Shown here: in pieces, positions 27,861 through 42,839 of the stretch
Layout: each line of letters begins with the position of its first letter
Numbering within the stretch: position 1 is the stretch's first letter
The notes under the pieces: generated by a model
The model's database searches: none
Seen by the model: the letters and a program-made list of their open reading frames with translations, nothing else
Told to the model about the DNA's origin: nothing
DNA from: Euglena gracilis
Taxonomy: Eukaryota > Euglenozoa > Euglenophyceae > Euglenales > Euglenaceae
DNA length: 64,000 bases
NCBI GenBank assembly: GCA_900893395.1
Contig: CAAHFI010129837.1
Coordinates: 57,572-121,571 of the forward strand
Direction: 5' to 3'
Program-made: the position numbers and the translations under genes

Positions 27861-29084
27861 TTAATTAGTATTTTTTTGATTATCATTTCCTTCATTTTCA
27901 TCATTCATATTAGCTTTTTTTAAGAATTCTTGAATATAAACTTTAGTTTTACTTTCAAGTTCTCTGTATTCCTTTGATTTTTCCATTTCTGAATTATGAA
28001 AATGTGGGGGAAGTAATTTATCATCGGCATTTAATTGATAAGGTAGTATGCCTTCCATTTCAATTCCTTTTTCTTTAAAAAATTGTTCCAAAACTTTATA
28101 AGGTTTTGACGACATTATAGCTTTTGGTAAAGCAGGAGATAAAAGTACTTTAACACTATTTTTTCGATTATGAACTTTTAACGTTGTTTCTAAAGAGTTA
28201 AATAAATTTTTTAGCTCATCTACATTTTGATACTCTAAAATGCTAGAGTCTGAAAAAATTATCGCATCGTAATGACAAGTATTTCTAAATCGCAGTAAAT
28301 CCTTAGCTTCCTTAACTACTAGAAGATAAAAGCCTTTGAATTGCAAATAAGATTCAAAAAAATCTATTAAATACCTAAGCTCACCGCCTAAAATTAAAAA
28401 TACTTTATTTTCACCCATATTCAGATAAGATTCATAAATGTCTAACATCCACCTTAAATCTCGAGGTATCACATAGTCATTAAAATTAATTTTTGCTTTA
28501 ACTCCTAACCTTGTGCTTAAATATATGTTTCTAAGTCGTTTTTCAATAGCATCACCTTTATATACAAATTCAGAAGGTTTTTCTTTTTCAAACAACAACA
28601 TAGCATCCGCTATCTCTCCTTTTTTTGCTAATTCAATCATCCTTTCTTCTAATGGACAATATTCAAAATATTTACCATACTTTTTCAAAATTGATGGAGA
28701 AGCCATGAAATTTTTTGAAGCATCTACAAAGTTAAATATTTGTTTTGTTAAATAGTCCAACAAATCTTTCTCGTTATTAACTGTTTGAACATATGCACTA
28801 TAAGTTTTAGAATCAACATATATATCAAAAAAATTTGCTGCCTTAGTGTCTATTTTTTTAATAAAAACGAAATATGAGTGTACATGAGGGTATCCGGTTT
28901 TATGAAACTATCTTACCAACGCATAATCAACTAGTCCATATTTTACTTCAAATTTATTTTTAAAAAAATTTAAAATTTCTGAAAGATCTGCGGAACAATA
29001 AGAATAGGTTAAAAAAACTTTTTTTGATGAAATACGTCTCATATTATTATCAATGTTATTTTTGTTCGTATTTAATAAATTCAT
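27861..29084 (-). pseudogene. CRESS-type Rep-like gene with one in-frame TAG
   Basis: ATG at 29084 follows GGGAGG by about five bases. Before the break the frame has KKVFLTYSYC, motif I of Rep endonucleases. An in-frame TAG lies near 28910. Past it come GYPHVHSYF (the metal-binding HxH, motif II) and LLDYLTKQ (motif III, with Tyr and Lys in place). The remaining 300 codons are open. They hold a linker (MIELAKKGEIADAMLLFEKE) and a superfamily-3-like helicase region: ILGGELRYLIDFF stands where Walker A should be but lacks the GKT, and YDAIIFSDSS resembles Walker B. The helicase is therefore probably dead. Codon use is as AT-rich as the neighbours, so transfer is not recent. The TAG may be a true break, an error, or read through. 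Confidence 0.7.
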
Positions 29085-29798
29085 AAAACCTCCCTATTTA
29101 ATTTTTTATCATTTTTAAAAGACATAAAAATTGCATTTAAATTTTTTTTAATTGCTACAAATTTTTTGATGTAGTAATCTGGCCTTTCTTTTTTTAAAAG
29201 AGATAGAGCCTTAAAAATATTGCCTTTTTCAGCTAGTTTTATCATGCGGTTCCAAAGTGACAACATTTGGTAATGATCATCTAATTTTACAGACAAACAC
29301 GGACTAATTACTAACGAATCAGTAAAATCTTGTATACCATATGCTCTCTGACTTAAAACCATTTTTATTATATAATCGATAGAATATTCTTCTGACTTAG
29401 CTGCGCTATAATTTCCACAAACTGTAACCTCTTCACAGTCTTTTTTTAATCTCAAATCCAAAAAACGAGTCGAGCGCGTATCTAATCGTTTATCCACTTT
29501 AATGTAAGCATAAAAGTTAGCGGTTCTGCCTTTAAGGTAATCTCGTCCAACAATATAAGATAGTATTTTAACAATCCTTACTAGAAATAGATTTATTCGA
29601 TATATATAAATTTAAAATAGATTCCATATTAATATTGTGAGATTCACAAAAAGCACGCCAAAATTCAGAATCTAAATTATATATTTTTCCTTTCTTTTTT
29701 CGTAAGGCCAAATAAGATTCTATTTGGTTTTTATTAAGAAAAGAACCTTTACCTTCAACGCTCTTTTCAAAGTTTAGATTATCATATTCGGATAACAT
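29081..29798 (-). pseudogene. Second Rep-like gene, frameshifted and lacking HUH
   Basis: Two open pieces occur: 29798..29568 (76 codons) and a second frame from about 29567 to 29081. The second contains DTRSTRFLDL and NYSAAKSEEYSIDYIIK, which match the conserved stretch leading to Rep motif III. The place of the HxH motif reads NFYAYI, so the histidines are lost. It then has NRMIKLAEKGNIFKALSLLK, clearly related to the linker in the neighbouring Rep-like gene. The helicase part is absent. The stop of this gene overlaps the start of the next by four bases, an operon-like arrangement. The first piece shows no clear motif I. Confidence 0.55.
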
Positions 29799-30069
29799 AA
29801 CATTTTTTTTTTACTTAAATTCTTGCCTAAAAGTCGAATTTTGAATTTTAATTTAATTAAATTAAAGAATAAATGAGTGAATCGAAACCAAAAACGTTTA
29901 AATCAAACTGTCAGTTTCAATACACTAACTACACTATTTTATAGTTTAAGTAATAATATACTATAAAACAAACATAATTTTAAACTATTAATAATTGAAA
30001 AAATTTTTATTATAAAAAATCTATCAACATAAATTAAAAACGTATAATTTAATAAAACAATAAATTAAA
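29799..30069. other. Intergenic spacer between the Rep-like island and atpE
   Basis: A very AT-rich spacer; I see no gene, tRNA or clear hairpin. It marks the left border of normal plastid gene content, which resumes with atpE. Confidence 0.6.
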
Positions 30070-31895
30070 CTACTTTTTAAGTTGAGTGACCTGGAATCTA
30101 GCACGTGCTTTTTTTAAATTTAAAGTTAATTCAAATTTTCTCTTAATATCTTTATTCATTTCTAAAGCATGTTTAGATGAATTATAAGAAATCTGTGCTT
30201 GTTCTACATTAATTTCGGAACCAAATTCTGCTTCATTGACTAATATAGTAACGTTATTGCTATTAATTAATGCAAAACCTCCTGTTACAACCAAACTAGT
30301 CCAATCGGAAGAAGACTTTTGACGAACTAAGATTATACCTATATCTAATCCAGTCAATATTGGAATATTTAGATAGAAAAAAATTTATCATTAAAAATTA
30401 ATAAATTAAGTTAATTTTTTCCCCAACAATACAGTACGGGAGATTTAAATCTCATACGGCATTTAACAAAAAATCTTTTAAAATTTGCTTAAAAATTGAC
30501 TAAAACTAAATTGTGATAGAATCAAAAGTACTAAAAAAAAACAAAAATTTTGTAAATAATTTACATAAAAATACACATTCCTTACCATTGCATACAAATT
30601 TAAAAATTTTTTAGATTCAAATATTATATCTTACAAATTATGTTTATCAAGTATTGTTTTTAAAAAAATTAAAACTATTAAAAATTTTTTCTAAAACATG
30701 TAAAAACACTTTAAATAGTTATAAAATAACAGTTTAAATATATTCTTCTAAAACAAGACTTAAATATACATTTTCAAAATAAACTATAAATTATATTAAT
30801 CTTAAAATTTTAAATTTTTCTTATTTATAAAAAATAATTTATAAAAAAGTAAATTTTAAATTTTAGAAAATATTCAAAGCTACCACGCACAAACAAAATG
30901 TTAATGCAGAAAATAAAAATAATTAACTAATATGGTTAAAAGTAAAAGTAAAGTTAAATCTCAAACAAGCATTTATCAAAAAATTATAATTAATAAAATT
31001 AACAAACGTTTTAATAATGTGTCACACATGGTCTTTAAGAACCCCCATCTGACCACTTAAAGTAGGAAGAATAATTTCTTCAACTCGTTTTTCCCAAAAA
31101 ACTCTTTCAGGAATAAGTAAAGTAGAAAATATAAATTCAATTTTGAAAATTTTATTCACAAACTAAACAAAAATTGTTGATTTATTTAGCTTTTCAACAT
31201 ACTATCGCAAAAAAGGTTAGGTTGTTTTATATTATATAAAACTCTAAAACAAGACTTATTAAAACTAAAATGTAAAATTTTCTTTAGAATAAAAATTTAT
31301 AGAAAATTAAATTAAAACCTATTCTCTTTGCTTTTATTGGTCTACTAAAATAATAAATAAATTTCAATTACCAAAAAATAAAATAATTTTACTTTTCATA
31401 CAGAAAAGTTTAAAAAAGAGAATAAAATCCCCAAAAACGAAAATTATTTAAAAAATTAACTTTTGAAAAATAAATACTCAAGAAAAAAGATTTAAACTAG
31501 AATTTAATGAAAAAAGAAATATATTAGCGAACTAAAATTTCTCTTAAAAAACTGTACAAGTAAAAAAAAACATACAGCTTAAACATTTAATTTTAAATAA
31601 AAATATGTCAAAAGTTTATTCTTTATTAAAAAAAAATCCAAAATAAAACCTATTTACGTTCTACTTGAAAAATTACTAAACTTATTAACAAATTATTGAA
31701 AATATTAAGATTAACCAATTAGATTAACCAATTTTTTAATTAATATGAATAGCCAAAAACATACAATTTAAGGAAAATTTACTTAACTTAAAAAAAACAC
31801 ATAAATAAAATTTTATTTCTTATCTTTTATTTTAACTTATACCTAATAAACTAAAAGCAACTTCGTAACGTACTAATTGATACATCTAATGTCAT
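30070..31895 (-). CDS. atpE: ATP synthase CF1 epsilon subunit, three exons
   Basis: Exons 31874..31895 (MTLDVSI), 31028..31122 (TLLIPERVFWEKRVEEIILP then TLSGQMGVLKDH) and 30070..30366 (IPILTGLDIG... to RARFQVTQLKK) sum to 414 nt and 137 residues, normal for epsilon. The SGQxGVLxxH and NEAEFGSEINVEQAQ blocks are diagnostic. Intron 2 (661 nt) begins GTGTG and has a domain V near 30425..30466. Intron 1 (751 nt, GTACG) has two domain V-like hairpins. Epsilon regulates rotation of the stalk and lies downstream of atpB as usual. Confidence 0.9.
31123..31873 (-). other. atpE intron 1, probable group II twintron
   Basis: Two domain V-like hairpins are visible on the minus strand, near 31548..31590 and near 31150..31190. 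The first is more than 400 nt from the 3' splice site, too far to serve it, so it probably belongs to an inner intron. The outer one is at the expected distance. Confidence 0.55.
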
Positions 31896-32045
31896 TGTAA
31901 AAAAATTATAATTTTTCGTAGTCAAACTAAAAAAACAAAGTGGAAACATTATGTTTACTCAACAAAGCATAACTAAATAAATATTAATAAAAGCTTTTTA
32001 AGTAAGATATAGTTAAAAATTATTTACAATACGTCAATAATAATT

Positions 32046-35095
<3,050 letters not shown>

Positions 35096-35162
35096 TAAAC
35101 AAGGCTCAAGGGTTCCTTATAATTAAGAAATACATCGTAAAAATCATAAACACAAAGAATTT

Positions 35163-37254
35163 TTATAAAGGTCCAGAAATGCCTTGTTTACGTATCATTA
35201 AAAAATGTCCTAACATAAAAGTAGCTGTTAACAAAGGTAAAACAAATGTATGTAAACTATAAAAACGAGTTAAAGTAGACTGTCCCACACTAACACTTCC
35301 TCTCAATAACTCAACAATAAAATTTCCAATTAATGGAATAGCTTCGGGAACACCTGTTACAATTTTAACTGCCCAATAACCAACTTGATCCCAAGGTAAA
35401 GAATAACCTGTAACACCAAAAGAAACAGTTAAAATTGCCAAAATTATACCCGTAACCCAAGTTAACTCTCTAGGTTTTTTAAACCCACCAGTTAAATAAA
35501 CTCGGCAAACATGTAATATCATCATTAAAACCATCATACTAGCGGACCAACGATGAATTGAACGAATAAGCCACCCGAAATTAACTTCATTCATAATATA
35601 TTTAACAGAAAGAAAAGCTTCTGTAACAGTTGGACGATAATAAAAAGTCATTGCAAAACCAGTAGCTACTTGAATAATAAAACAAGTAAATGTTATGCCA
35701 CCAAGACAATAAAAAATGTTTACGTGAGGAGGAACATATTTACTGCAAAAACTAGTCATTTAAAAAATGATTGTTTTCCAACCCTACAAGATTGAAAAAT
35801 AACTAATCAAATAATCAAAAGGCTTTTTATAAAAAAATTATTATTAAAAAATAGTTTTATCGATCTTTTATATAAACTTTTAAAAAGTCTCTGAATTATA
35901 AAAAATTTATTTAGTATTATAAAAACAACAAATATAAATACATTCAATAAATATTTAAAAAAATAAAAATAACATTAAATAATTAAAAAACATATATATT
36001 TTAAACAATTTAGAACTTTTTAAACTACTAATATTTTATCATAAACATTTTACTAACCAACAAATCTATAAAATTTCAAATAAAAAAGTATCTATAATTT
36101 AAAACATAAAAAATTTTATAAAACAAATTAAAATGTAAAAAAAAATTTATTAATAAAAACAATTAATTATCTTAAAATTAAGACTAAATATTTATAAACT
36201 AAAGCATTTATTCATTAAGATTTTTGTAAATAAATAATCATAATCTAGAATTGAAAAATAATAATACAAACCAAATCGCACTAACATCGTCAGCAATCGC
36301 TTGAATCTCCAATCTTTCCTCGTACAGGTAAGCAAGCTCCCTTAAAAACAAAACAAGATATAGATAATCATTTTGCTTTATAATTCTTAAAAACGAATAC
36401 CAGTTAAAATTCCATATTAACAAATACAACAAATCGCAATTAAAATAAGAATTTTATTGAATTTTTTCCTACCTTAATAAAACCGTTTAATAGAATCCTA
36501 AATATTATTTTTTAATTTTGTAAAAATATAAAAGAAATGATATTCAAATTATTATATCTTAAAAAATTAATTCAGAGAAGCTACAACTTAGAAAAACACA
36601 ACTACAATTATTTAAAATGAATTAAAGTATAACTTTATTATAATACTTTATTCGCAAACTGAAAAAATATTACTACATATACACAGCTTTTGTCAAAACT
36701 AAAATTATCTAAAATTAGATAAGCGATCTTTATAACTCGTAACAAAAATAAAAATTTTTATTTTCTTTTGAAACTTACAGGTAATTTTAAATATTGATTC
36801 TTTTAAGAAATAACATTTAATTTAATAAAAATTAAAATATATAAAAAATATTATGTATTTCCAATTATTTTTAATCAATATTTAAACTTAGATTAAAATA
36901 GTACTTAGAAATTTTTATTAAATTTTTGATTCAAATTATAATATCCTAAAACAAAAACATAAAACTTTAAGTTAACCCTTTTTTCAAAAAAAAAATAGTA
37001 AAAATTATACTGTAACAAACAAAGTTTTTTCCATTACCGAAAAAGTTTAACAAGCAAAAAATTTGCTATTTAACATACAAATGCTAAATTACGGAGCAAT
37101 AAAATAATTAAAATTTTATAAATAACTTTCTAAATTTATATGAAATTAGGCTTCAAACTATCAAATAGCTAAAAAACGCTAAGTAAAAATCTTCAGGAAT
37201 TATAACCTAATATGCTAAATTCGGTCCGCACAACCAATCGTAAACTCGACTCAT
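35163..37254 (-). CDS. petB: Cytochrome b6, three exons
   Basis: Exons 37232..37254 (MSRVYDW plus two bases), 36282..36322 ([14 protein letters not shown]) and 35163..35746 ([17 protein letters not shown]... to KQGISGPL) sum to 648 nt and 215 residues, the exact b6 length. The haem-ligand histidines are visible in [18 protein letters not shown], and LHTFVLP...MLGHFLMIR. Both introns begin GTGCG; the first is 909 nt and the second 535 nt, so the 23- and 41-nt exons sit in about 1.4 kb of intron. Cytochrome b6 carries electrons and protons across the thylakoid membrane. Confidence 0.95.
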
Positions 37255-37518
37255 AAAAAGAGAAACTTATCAAACAAGAATTAAAATTTCAAGTATGCAT
37301 TATAAAGATAAAAGAATTCATTATACCTAACTTCATGCAATATAAATACACAAAAAATTTTATATTAAAAACTTAAAATTCTCAAATATATACGAATATA
37401 AATAAAACACATTAAATCAAAACCAACAATTTTCGAATTGGAATAAAAATTCTTTAATTTTAAAAAGTCAGCCAAAAATAATATACTAAAATAAAAGTAA
37501 TATAAATTTTTATTTAAA

Positions 37519-37647
37519 ATAATATCATTTTTATCAACTATTTTTTTAGGTTTTTTTATTATAAGTACAACAATATACTCAATTTACATGGGATTTGGTC
37601 CAATGTCAAGAAAACTTAAAGATCCTTTTGAAGAACATGAAAATTAA
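37519..37647 (+). CDS. psbN: PsbN, no ATG start visible
   Basis: The frame ISFLSTIFLGFFIISTTIYS then IYMGFGPMSRKLKDPFEEHEN matches PsbN: one membrane helix and the C-terminal LRDPFEEHxD signature. Starting at ATA 37519 gives 42 residues, the family length, but there is no in-frame ATG. An ATA start, RNA editing or an unseen tiny 5' exon are possible. It lies just upstream of psbH on the same strand. PsbN helps assemble photosystem II. Confidence 0.85.
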   Translation: MISFLSTIFLGFFIISTTIYSIYMGFGPMSRKLKDPFEEHEN

Positions 37648-37698
37648 AATAAAATAGGTAATTTCAAAAGAAAGTTAAAAATTATTAAATTTAATATT

Positions 37699-37911
37699 AT
37701 GACAACTATTTCAAAAAACAAAACATCAAATTCTAAAGGTAAAACAACTACTTTAGGAACAATATTAAAACCTTTAAATTCTAAATATGGAAAAGTTCTT
37801 CCTGGCTGGGGGACAGCTGGAATAATGTTAATTTTTATGACTTTATTCGCAATTTTTTTAACAATAATTTTAGAAATATACAACTCTTCAGTAATTCTTG
37901 ACATTAAATAA
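37699..37911 (+). CDS. psbH: Photosystem II phosphoprotein H
   Basis: A 70-residue frame with basic, Thr-rich N terminus ([20 protein letters not shown]) then [19 protein letters not shown], the single PsbH helix. Length and layout match the family; there is no intron. It is on the opposite strand from psbT and psbB. Confidence 0.96.
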   Translation: MTTISKNKTSNSKGKTTTLGTILKPLNSKYGKVLPGWGTAGIMLIFMTLFAIFLTIILEIYNSSVILDIK

Positions 37912-38056
37912 AATGAAATAAATAACAAATTAAAACTGTTGTGAAAATTTCATTTTATTTATTTTTTATTTCTTTTTCTTTTTAAAATTTTTATTAACTT
38001 TTTTATAAGTTAATAAAAATTAAATCACATCGAAAATTGAAAGATAATAAGAATAA

Positions 38057-39503
38057 TTATTTATTAATACGTGGAGATTCACGGAAAAAAATAGCAAAAA
38101 AAATAACGCCTAAAGTACCTATCAATAGTTAAGTAAGGAAACCCTCCTAAAAGAACTTTACAAGTATTATACTATTACACAAAGCTCAAATATAAATTTT
38201 TAAAATAAAATAATATTAACAACTATTCTAGTAGTTAAAATCCTCATATATTTTAAATATATATAATACGTTTTATAAACTTCAAAAATATTTATGAAAA
38301 TTAAAAATTATATAAAACTCAATGTAAAAAAAAAGACTAAAAATAAAAAATAATTGTCACCAAACTATGCTTGATATGTATATCACAAAGCTTTATAAAT
38401 ACACTAGAAATTTCTAAAAAAATAAAATTAATATAATTCGTATTGAAGAAAAATTACATATTTAAACAATTATAATTGATTTCGTTGAAAAAAATGAAAA
38501 AAACACTAATAAAGATTAAGTAATTACAGTAAAATAAAATTATACTAAAAGACCTAACAGAACTGCATTAAAAAGGAAAACGACTACAGTAAAAAAATAA
38601 TTTACAAAAAATACAAATTTTTCATAAATTTTATTGAAACTTCAAAATTTCAAAACATATCAATATTATCAACAAAAAAAAGCAATAAAATAATATTTAC
38701 AACAAAAAATAATCAATCCAAAAAAAATCATCCTTAATTAAAATAAAAACAGTAAAATCAAATATAAGGTAAAAAAAATTCCCTAAAGAACCGGACAAGC
38801 TAATTCCTAAGCATCTGGCTCACCCAAAAAACTAAAATCATCAAAAGAATAAAGATAAAAAATCTTTACCCGCCTGAAATGATATCGTGGACAATCCAAG
38901 ATTAATAAAAAATTATCGATCAATTAAAATAACCATAAAAGTAATTATATGATACCTTTAATAAAAATTATATTTTTCAGAAATCGTTTCTATCCCAAAT
39001 CATCTTAATAAAAATTAATTCAAAAATAAAAGAATTAAATGTAATTACAATTTCCTCGACAAAAAGATATAACAACCGTGTAAAAGAACAAAAAAAAAAA
39101 GCACTTAAAAATAATTATTACATTAAAATATCGAAATTAAAAATTACAAAATAGTAAAAATTTCCTTTTCTACTAAATTAAAATAAAAAAAATACGAAAA
39201 AATCAAATCAAAATAATAAAATATAAATTCACTACCAAACTATAAAATCTATAAAATTAGTTTTAATTGCTTAAAGTATAAAAACTCCATAAATTAAGTA
39301 AAGTAATATGCAAAAATACAAAATTAAAACATATAATCTTGTTTTGTCCTAGGTAAACCGCACAAAAATATACCCCACAAAAAATTTAATAAAGGCGTTT
39401 ATGAAAAGTCTTAATCCACCCTTTTATTAATTTAAATTTAATTACCTAAAGTAAAAAGAATACAACTTCGTAGCACACAGAATGTATAAACTAAAGCTTC
39501 CAT
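38057..39503 (-). CDS. psbT: Photosystem II protein T, two exons
   Basis: Exons 39479..39503 (MEALVYTF plus one base) and 38057..38127 (LLIGTLGVIFFAIFFRESPR then INK) make 96 nt and 31 residues, exactly PsbT. The intron 38128..39478 begins GTGTG and is 1351 nt, so this 31-residue gene spans 1.45 kb. PsbT stabilises the PSII dimer. It follows psbB on the same strand. Confidence 0.94.
38128..39478 (-). other. psbT intron, 1351 nt with three group II domain V hairpins
   Basis: On the minus strand, domain V-like hairpins of the AGCYRTRTG...GTT type occur near 38780..38826, 38357..38395 and 38150..38188. The last one stands at the right distance from the 3' splice site. The other two imply inner introns, so this should be a multiple group II twintron. 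No maturase ORF is present inside. Confidence 0.6.
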
Positions 39504-39566
39504 AAAAATAAAAAATTTTCACAACTTTGCACATTTCCTAAAACAAATTTACTAATTAAATAATAA

Positions 39567-42500
39567 TTAAACTAATTCTTTCTTAGTTGTATCATCACCT
39601 AATTTTTCAAAAGTACCAAATTCAATCTCTTCCTCCAAATCAGGGTCAATACCAGCAAGCAAATATTTAAATAAAGTTCTTGCCCCATGCCAAATATGCC
39701 CAAAAAAGAAAATTAAAGCAAAAGACAAATGACCAAAAGTAAACCAGCCTCTTGGACTACTTCTAAAAACACCATCAGACTGTAAAATAGAACGATTAAA
39801 GTCAAAAATTTCTCCAAGCTGAGCACGTCGTGCATATCTTTTCACAGTAGCAGGATCATTAAAACTTAAAGTATCGAAACTACCACCGAAGAAACGAACA
39901 GTAACGCCTACTTGTTCAATACTATATTTAGACTCAGCACGACGAAACGGAATATCGGCACGAACAACACCATTTTGATCTAATAATATTACTGGAAACG
40001 TTTCAAAAAAAGTAGGCATACGACGAACAAACAATGAATTACCTTCCTTATCAATAAATACTGCATGACCTAACCATGCAGTCGCTATACCATCACCATT
40101 ATTCATAGGACCAGAACGAAATAATCCACCTTTTGCTGGATTATTCCCAATATAATCATAAAAAGCTAACTTAGGCGAAATAGCACCCCAAGCTTCTGAC
40201 AAAGAACAACCATCAGATAAACTAGCTTGAACACGTCTTTCTATTTCTTCCTGAAAATAACCTTTATCCCATTGGTATCGAGTAGGACCAAATAGCTCAA
40301 TAGGTGTAGAAGCAGAACCGTACCACATAGTGCCTGAAACAACAAATGCAGACCAAAAAACCGCAGCTATACTACTAGAAAGAACAGTTTCAATATTCCC
40401 CATACGTAAAAGTACAAACAAGCGTTGAGAAGGGCGAACTAAAACATGAAATCCACCAGCAATAAGTCCTAAAAGACCTGCAGCAATATGATGCCTTGAT
40501 AGAAAATAAATTATTATATTTCCTCAAAAAAACCGTGCATGCAAAATAAAAATGCACACGGCTTTAATTAATAATAAAATTATTAATCAATTTTTCCTAA
40601 TACTAAATTTAGGACAAATTTTAAAGATTTAAAAATACCTAAACAAATAAGTTATTTTTAAATCTTTAACTCAACTTTTTTTACAAAATATTCGTAAATA
40701 CTAAACTTAGGAAAAAATTTCGAATCAAAGTGTAAAAAAAAATTTTGGAAAAAAATACAATTAATTAGTTATTATTTTCATACACAAAAAATAAAAATTA
40801 CAATAACAAAATAAAATAAAATAAATTTTATGCTTCTTTAACAGCCAAACTCTCACAAAACTGTAAAAAAAGTTTTTATCAAGAATATTAATAAACTGCA
40901 AATATTATTGCAAAAAATATAACTAACCTAAAACAAAAATGGCTATTTAGTAAAAAAATCTACCTGGCTTTTTATTACTAAAAATTAAAAATTGAATAAA
41001 AGGTATTAAAGTAAGAAAAAGTTAAAAACTTTTAACTCATAAGTATGAACTTTTACAACTCGCAAAGAAGCAATTCCACCTACATTATACGGATCAAAAC
41101 CTTCAGCACCCCAAGAAGGAATAACAGGTTCAATTTGCAAGAATAGATTAAAAATCTTTCATCCGAAATTAAATATGAAATTTTTAAATCATTTAACTAC
41201 TCACTTATAAAGTACTTGTATTTTAACAAATACTTATATATCAAAATATAATTTTGATACTTTTATAAGTGTGATTTAAGTCAATAAAAATTAATAAAAA
41301 ATTTTTCCGTTTAAATCATCCCCTCTAAAAAAGTTAAAAATAGACATATCAAAAAATGTCAAAGATAGAAACTAAATTATTTCGTTGCTTTTTGTTGCTA
41401 AATGAAATTCTTGAGGACACACTTATCCACAATTTTGCTAAAAAATTAATCTTATTAGAAGAAAAATTAAAAATTATACAAAATTTAATTAGAAAATATA
41501 TAACTATGGCATAGCCAATATTTAGATTATCTATCCAAAAATCGTTAATTTTTTACAGTTAAAAAATTAAATAAGTTATCGTTCTTATTGATAACGCAAT
41601 AATTTCAATAAAATAAAAGGTTTTTCACCTAATTGAACAAAAATTTCATAAAAAATCTCTTAACGATATAAAATTATTAAAAGAACATTAAAAACGAATC
41701 GCACTCCCACTTAAACCATAAGGATCAGAAACCCAAATACCAGGACCAAAAACACCCGTAACATGGAAAACTCCAAAAGCTAAACATAATGCTCCAGACA
41801 AGAATAAATGAACTCCAAATACTCTAGGTAAATCTAACTTTAACTCACCACTAGCTGGATCACGAAATAAATCAAGGTCCCAATAAACCCAATGCCAAAT
41901 AGCAGCTAAAAATAAAAGACCCGATAAAATTATATGTGCTACCGCTACACCTTCGTAACTCCAAATTCCTGGATCCGAAAAAGATTCCCCTGTAACACTC
42001 CAAGCACCCCAAGATTTTGTTACCCCTAAACGTGTCATAAAAGGAAGAACAAACATTCCTTGGCGCCACATAGGATTTAGCGCAACATCAGAAGGATCAA
42101 AAATAGCAAGTTCATATAAGGCCATAGATCCAGCCCATCCTGAAACTAATGCAGTATGCATTAAATGAACAGAAATCAAACGACCTGGATCATTAAGAAC
42201 AACAGTATGTAAAACAAATATTTTTAAAAATTTTATTAAAAAATCAAAAAATAAACTATAAGGAAATTTTTAAAACTATAAATATCATTTATAAGTAAAA
42301 AACTAAAAATCACAACACGATACCAAGGCAGGTAAAATCAACTTTAATAATTAAAAAGTTTTTTATCCGAAACCGTACTTGTTAATTCAATAACATACGG
42401 CTACTCAATTATATAATCTTAAAAGATTAGAAAACGCAAAAAATACTTAAAATAACTTAGATATAATTCTGATTAAAAAATCATCCTTATAAAATTTAAT

Positions 42501-42839
42501 ATATATTTTTCGTTTTTTTTATCCGCTTTATTATTCTTTTAATGAAATGATCATTCATTTATTAATAACAAAAATAAATTAGAGGAATAAATAAATTATT
42601 TTTTAATAAAACATGGAAACAAATAACAAAAACTACAAAATGATCGTATAAACATTTCCTACTAAAGTTCCAAATTATTTTTCTTTATAAACATAAGAAA
42701 ATTTAAAGATAAAAAAATTCTTTCGATAATAAAAACTAAACTACTAAAATATCGGAAAATTAAGAGTAAAAATTTAATTTACATGGACAAAAAATTTTTT
42801 TAAAAATAAGATCCAAATTTTACGAATCGCACATCCCAT
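39567..42839 (-). CDS. psbB: Photosystem II CP47 chlorophyll protein, five exons
   Basis: Exons 42833..42839 (ATGGGAT), 42314..42330 (LPWYRV), 41705..42209 ([10 protein letters not shown]... to YGLSG), 41066..41136 ([20 protein letters not shown] then GIAS) and 39567..40493 (HHIAAG... to KKELV) sum to 1527 nt and 508 residues, the exact CP47 length. Exon 1 is 7 nt and exon 2 is 17 nt. Introns 1 and 3 begin GTGCG, intron 2 GTGAT, and intron 4 TTGCG; domain V hairpins are near 42368..42408 and 40527..40567. CP47 is a six-helix antenna of the PSII core. Confidence 0.96.

Noticed and set aside
28513-28755. Plus-strand ORF of 80 codons
   Set aside because: Antisense to the Rep-like helicase region, no recognisable features.
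41872-42069. ORF of 65 codons in another frame of psbB
   Set aside because: Shadow of the CP47 exon, no independent support.
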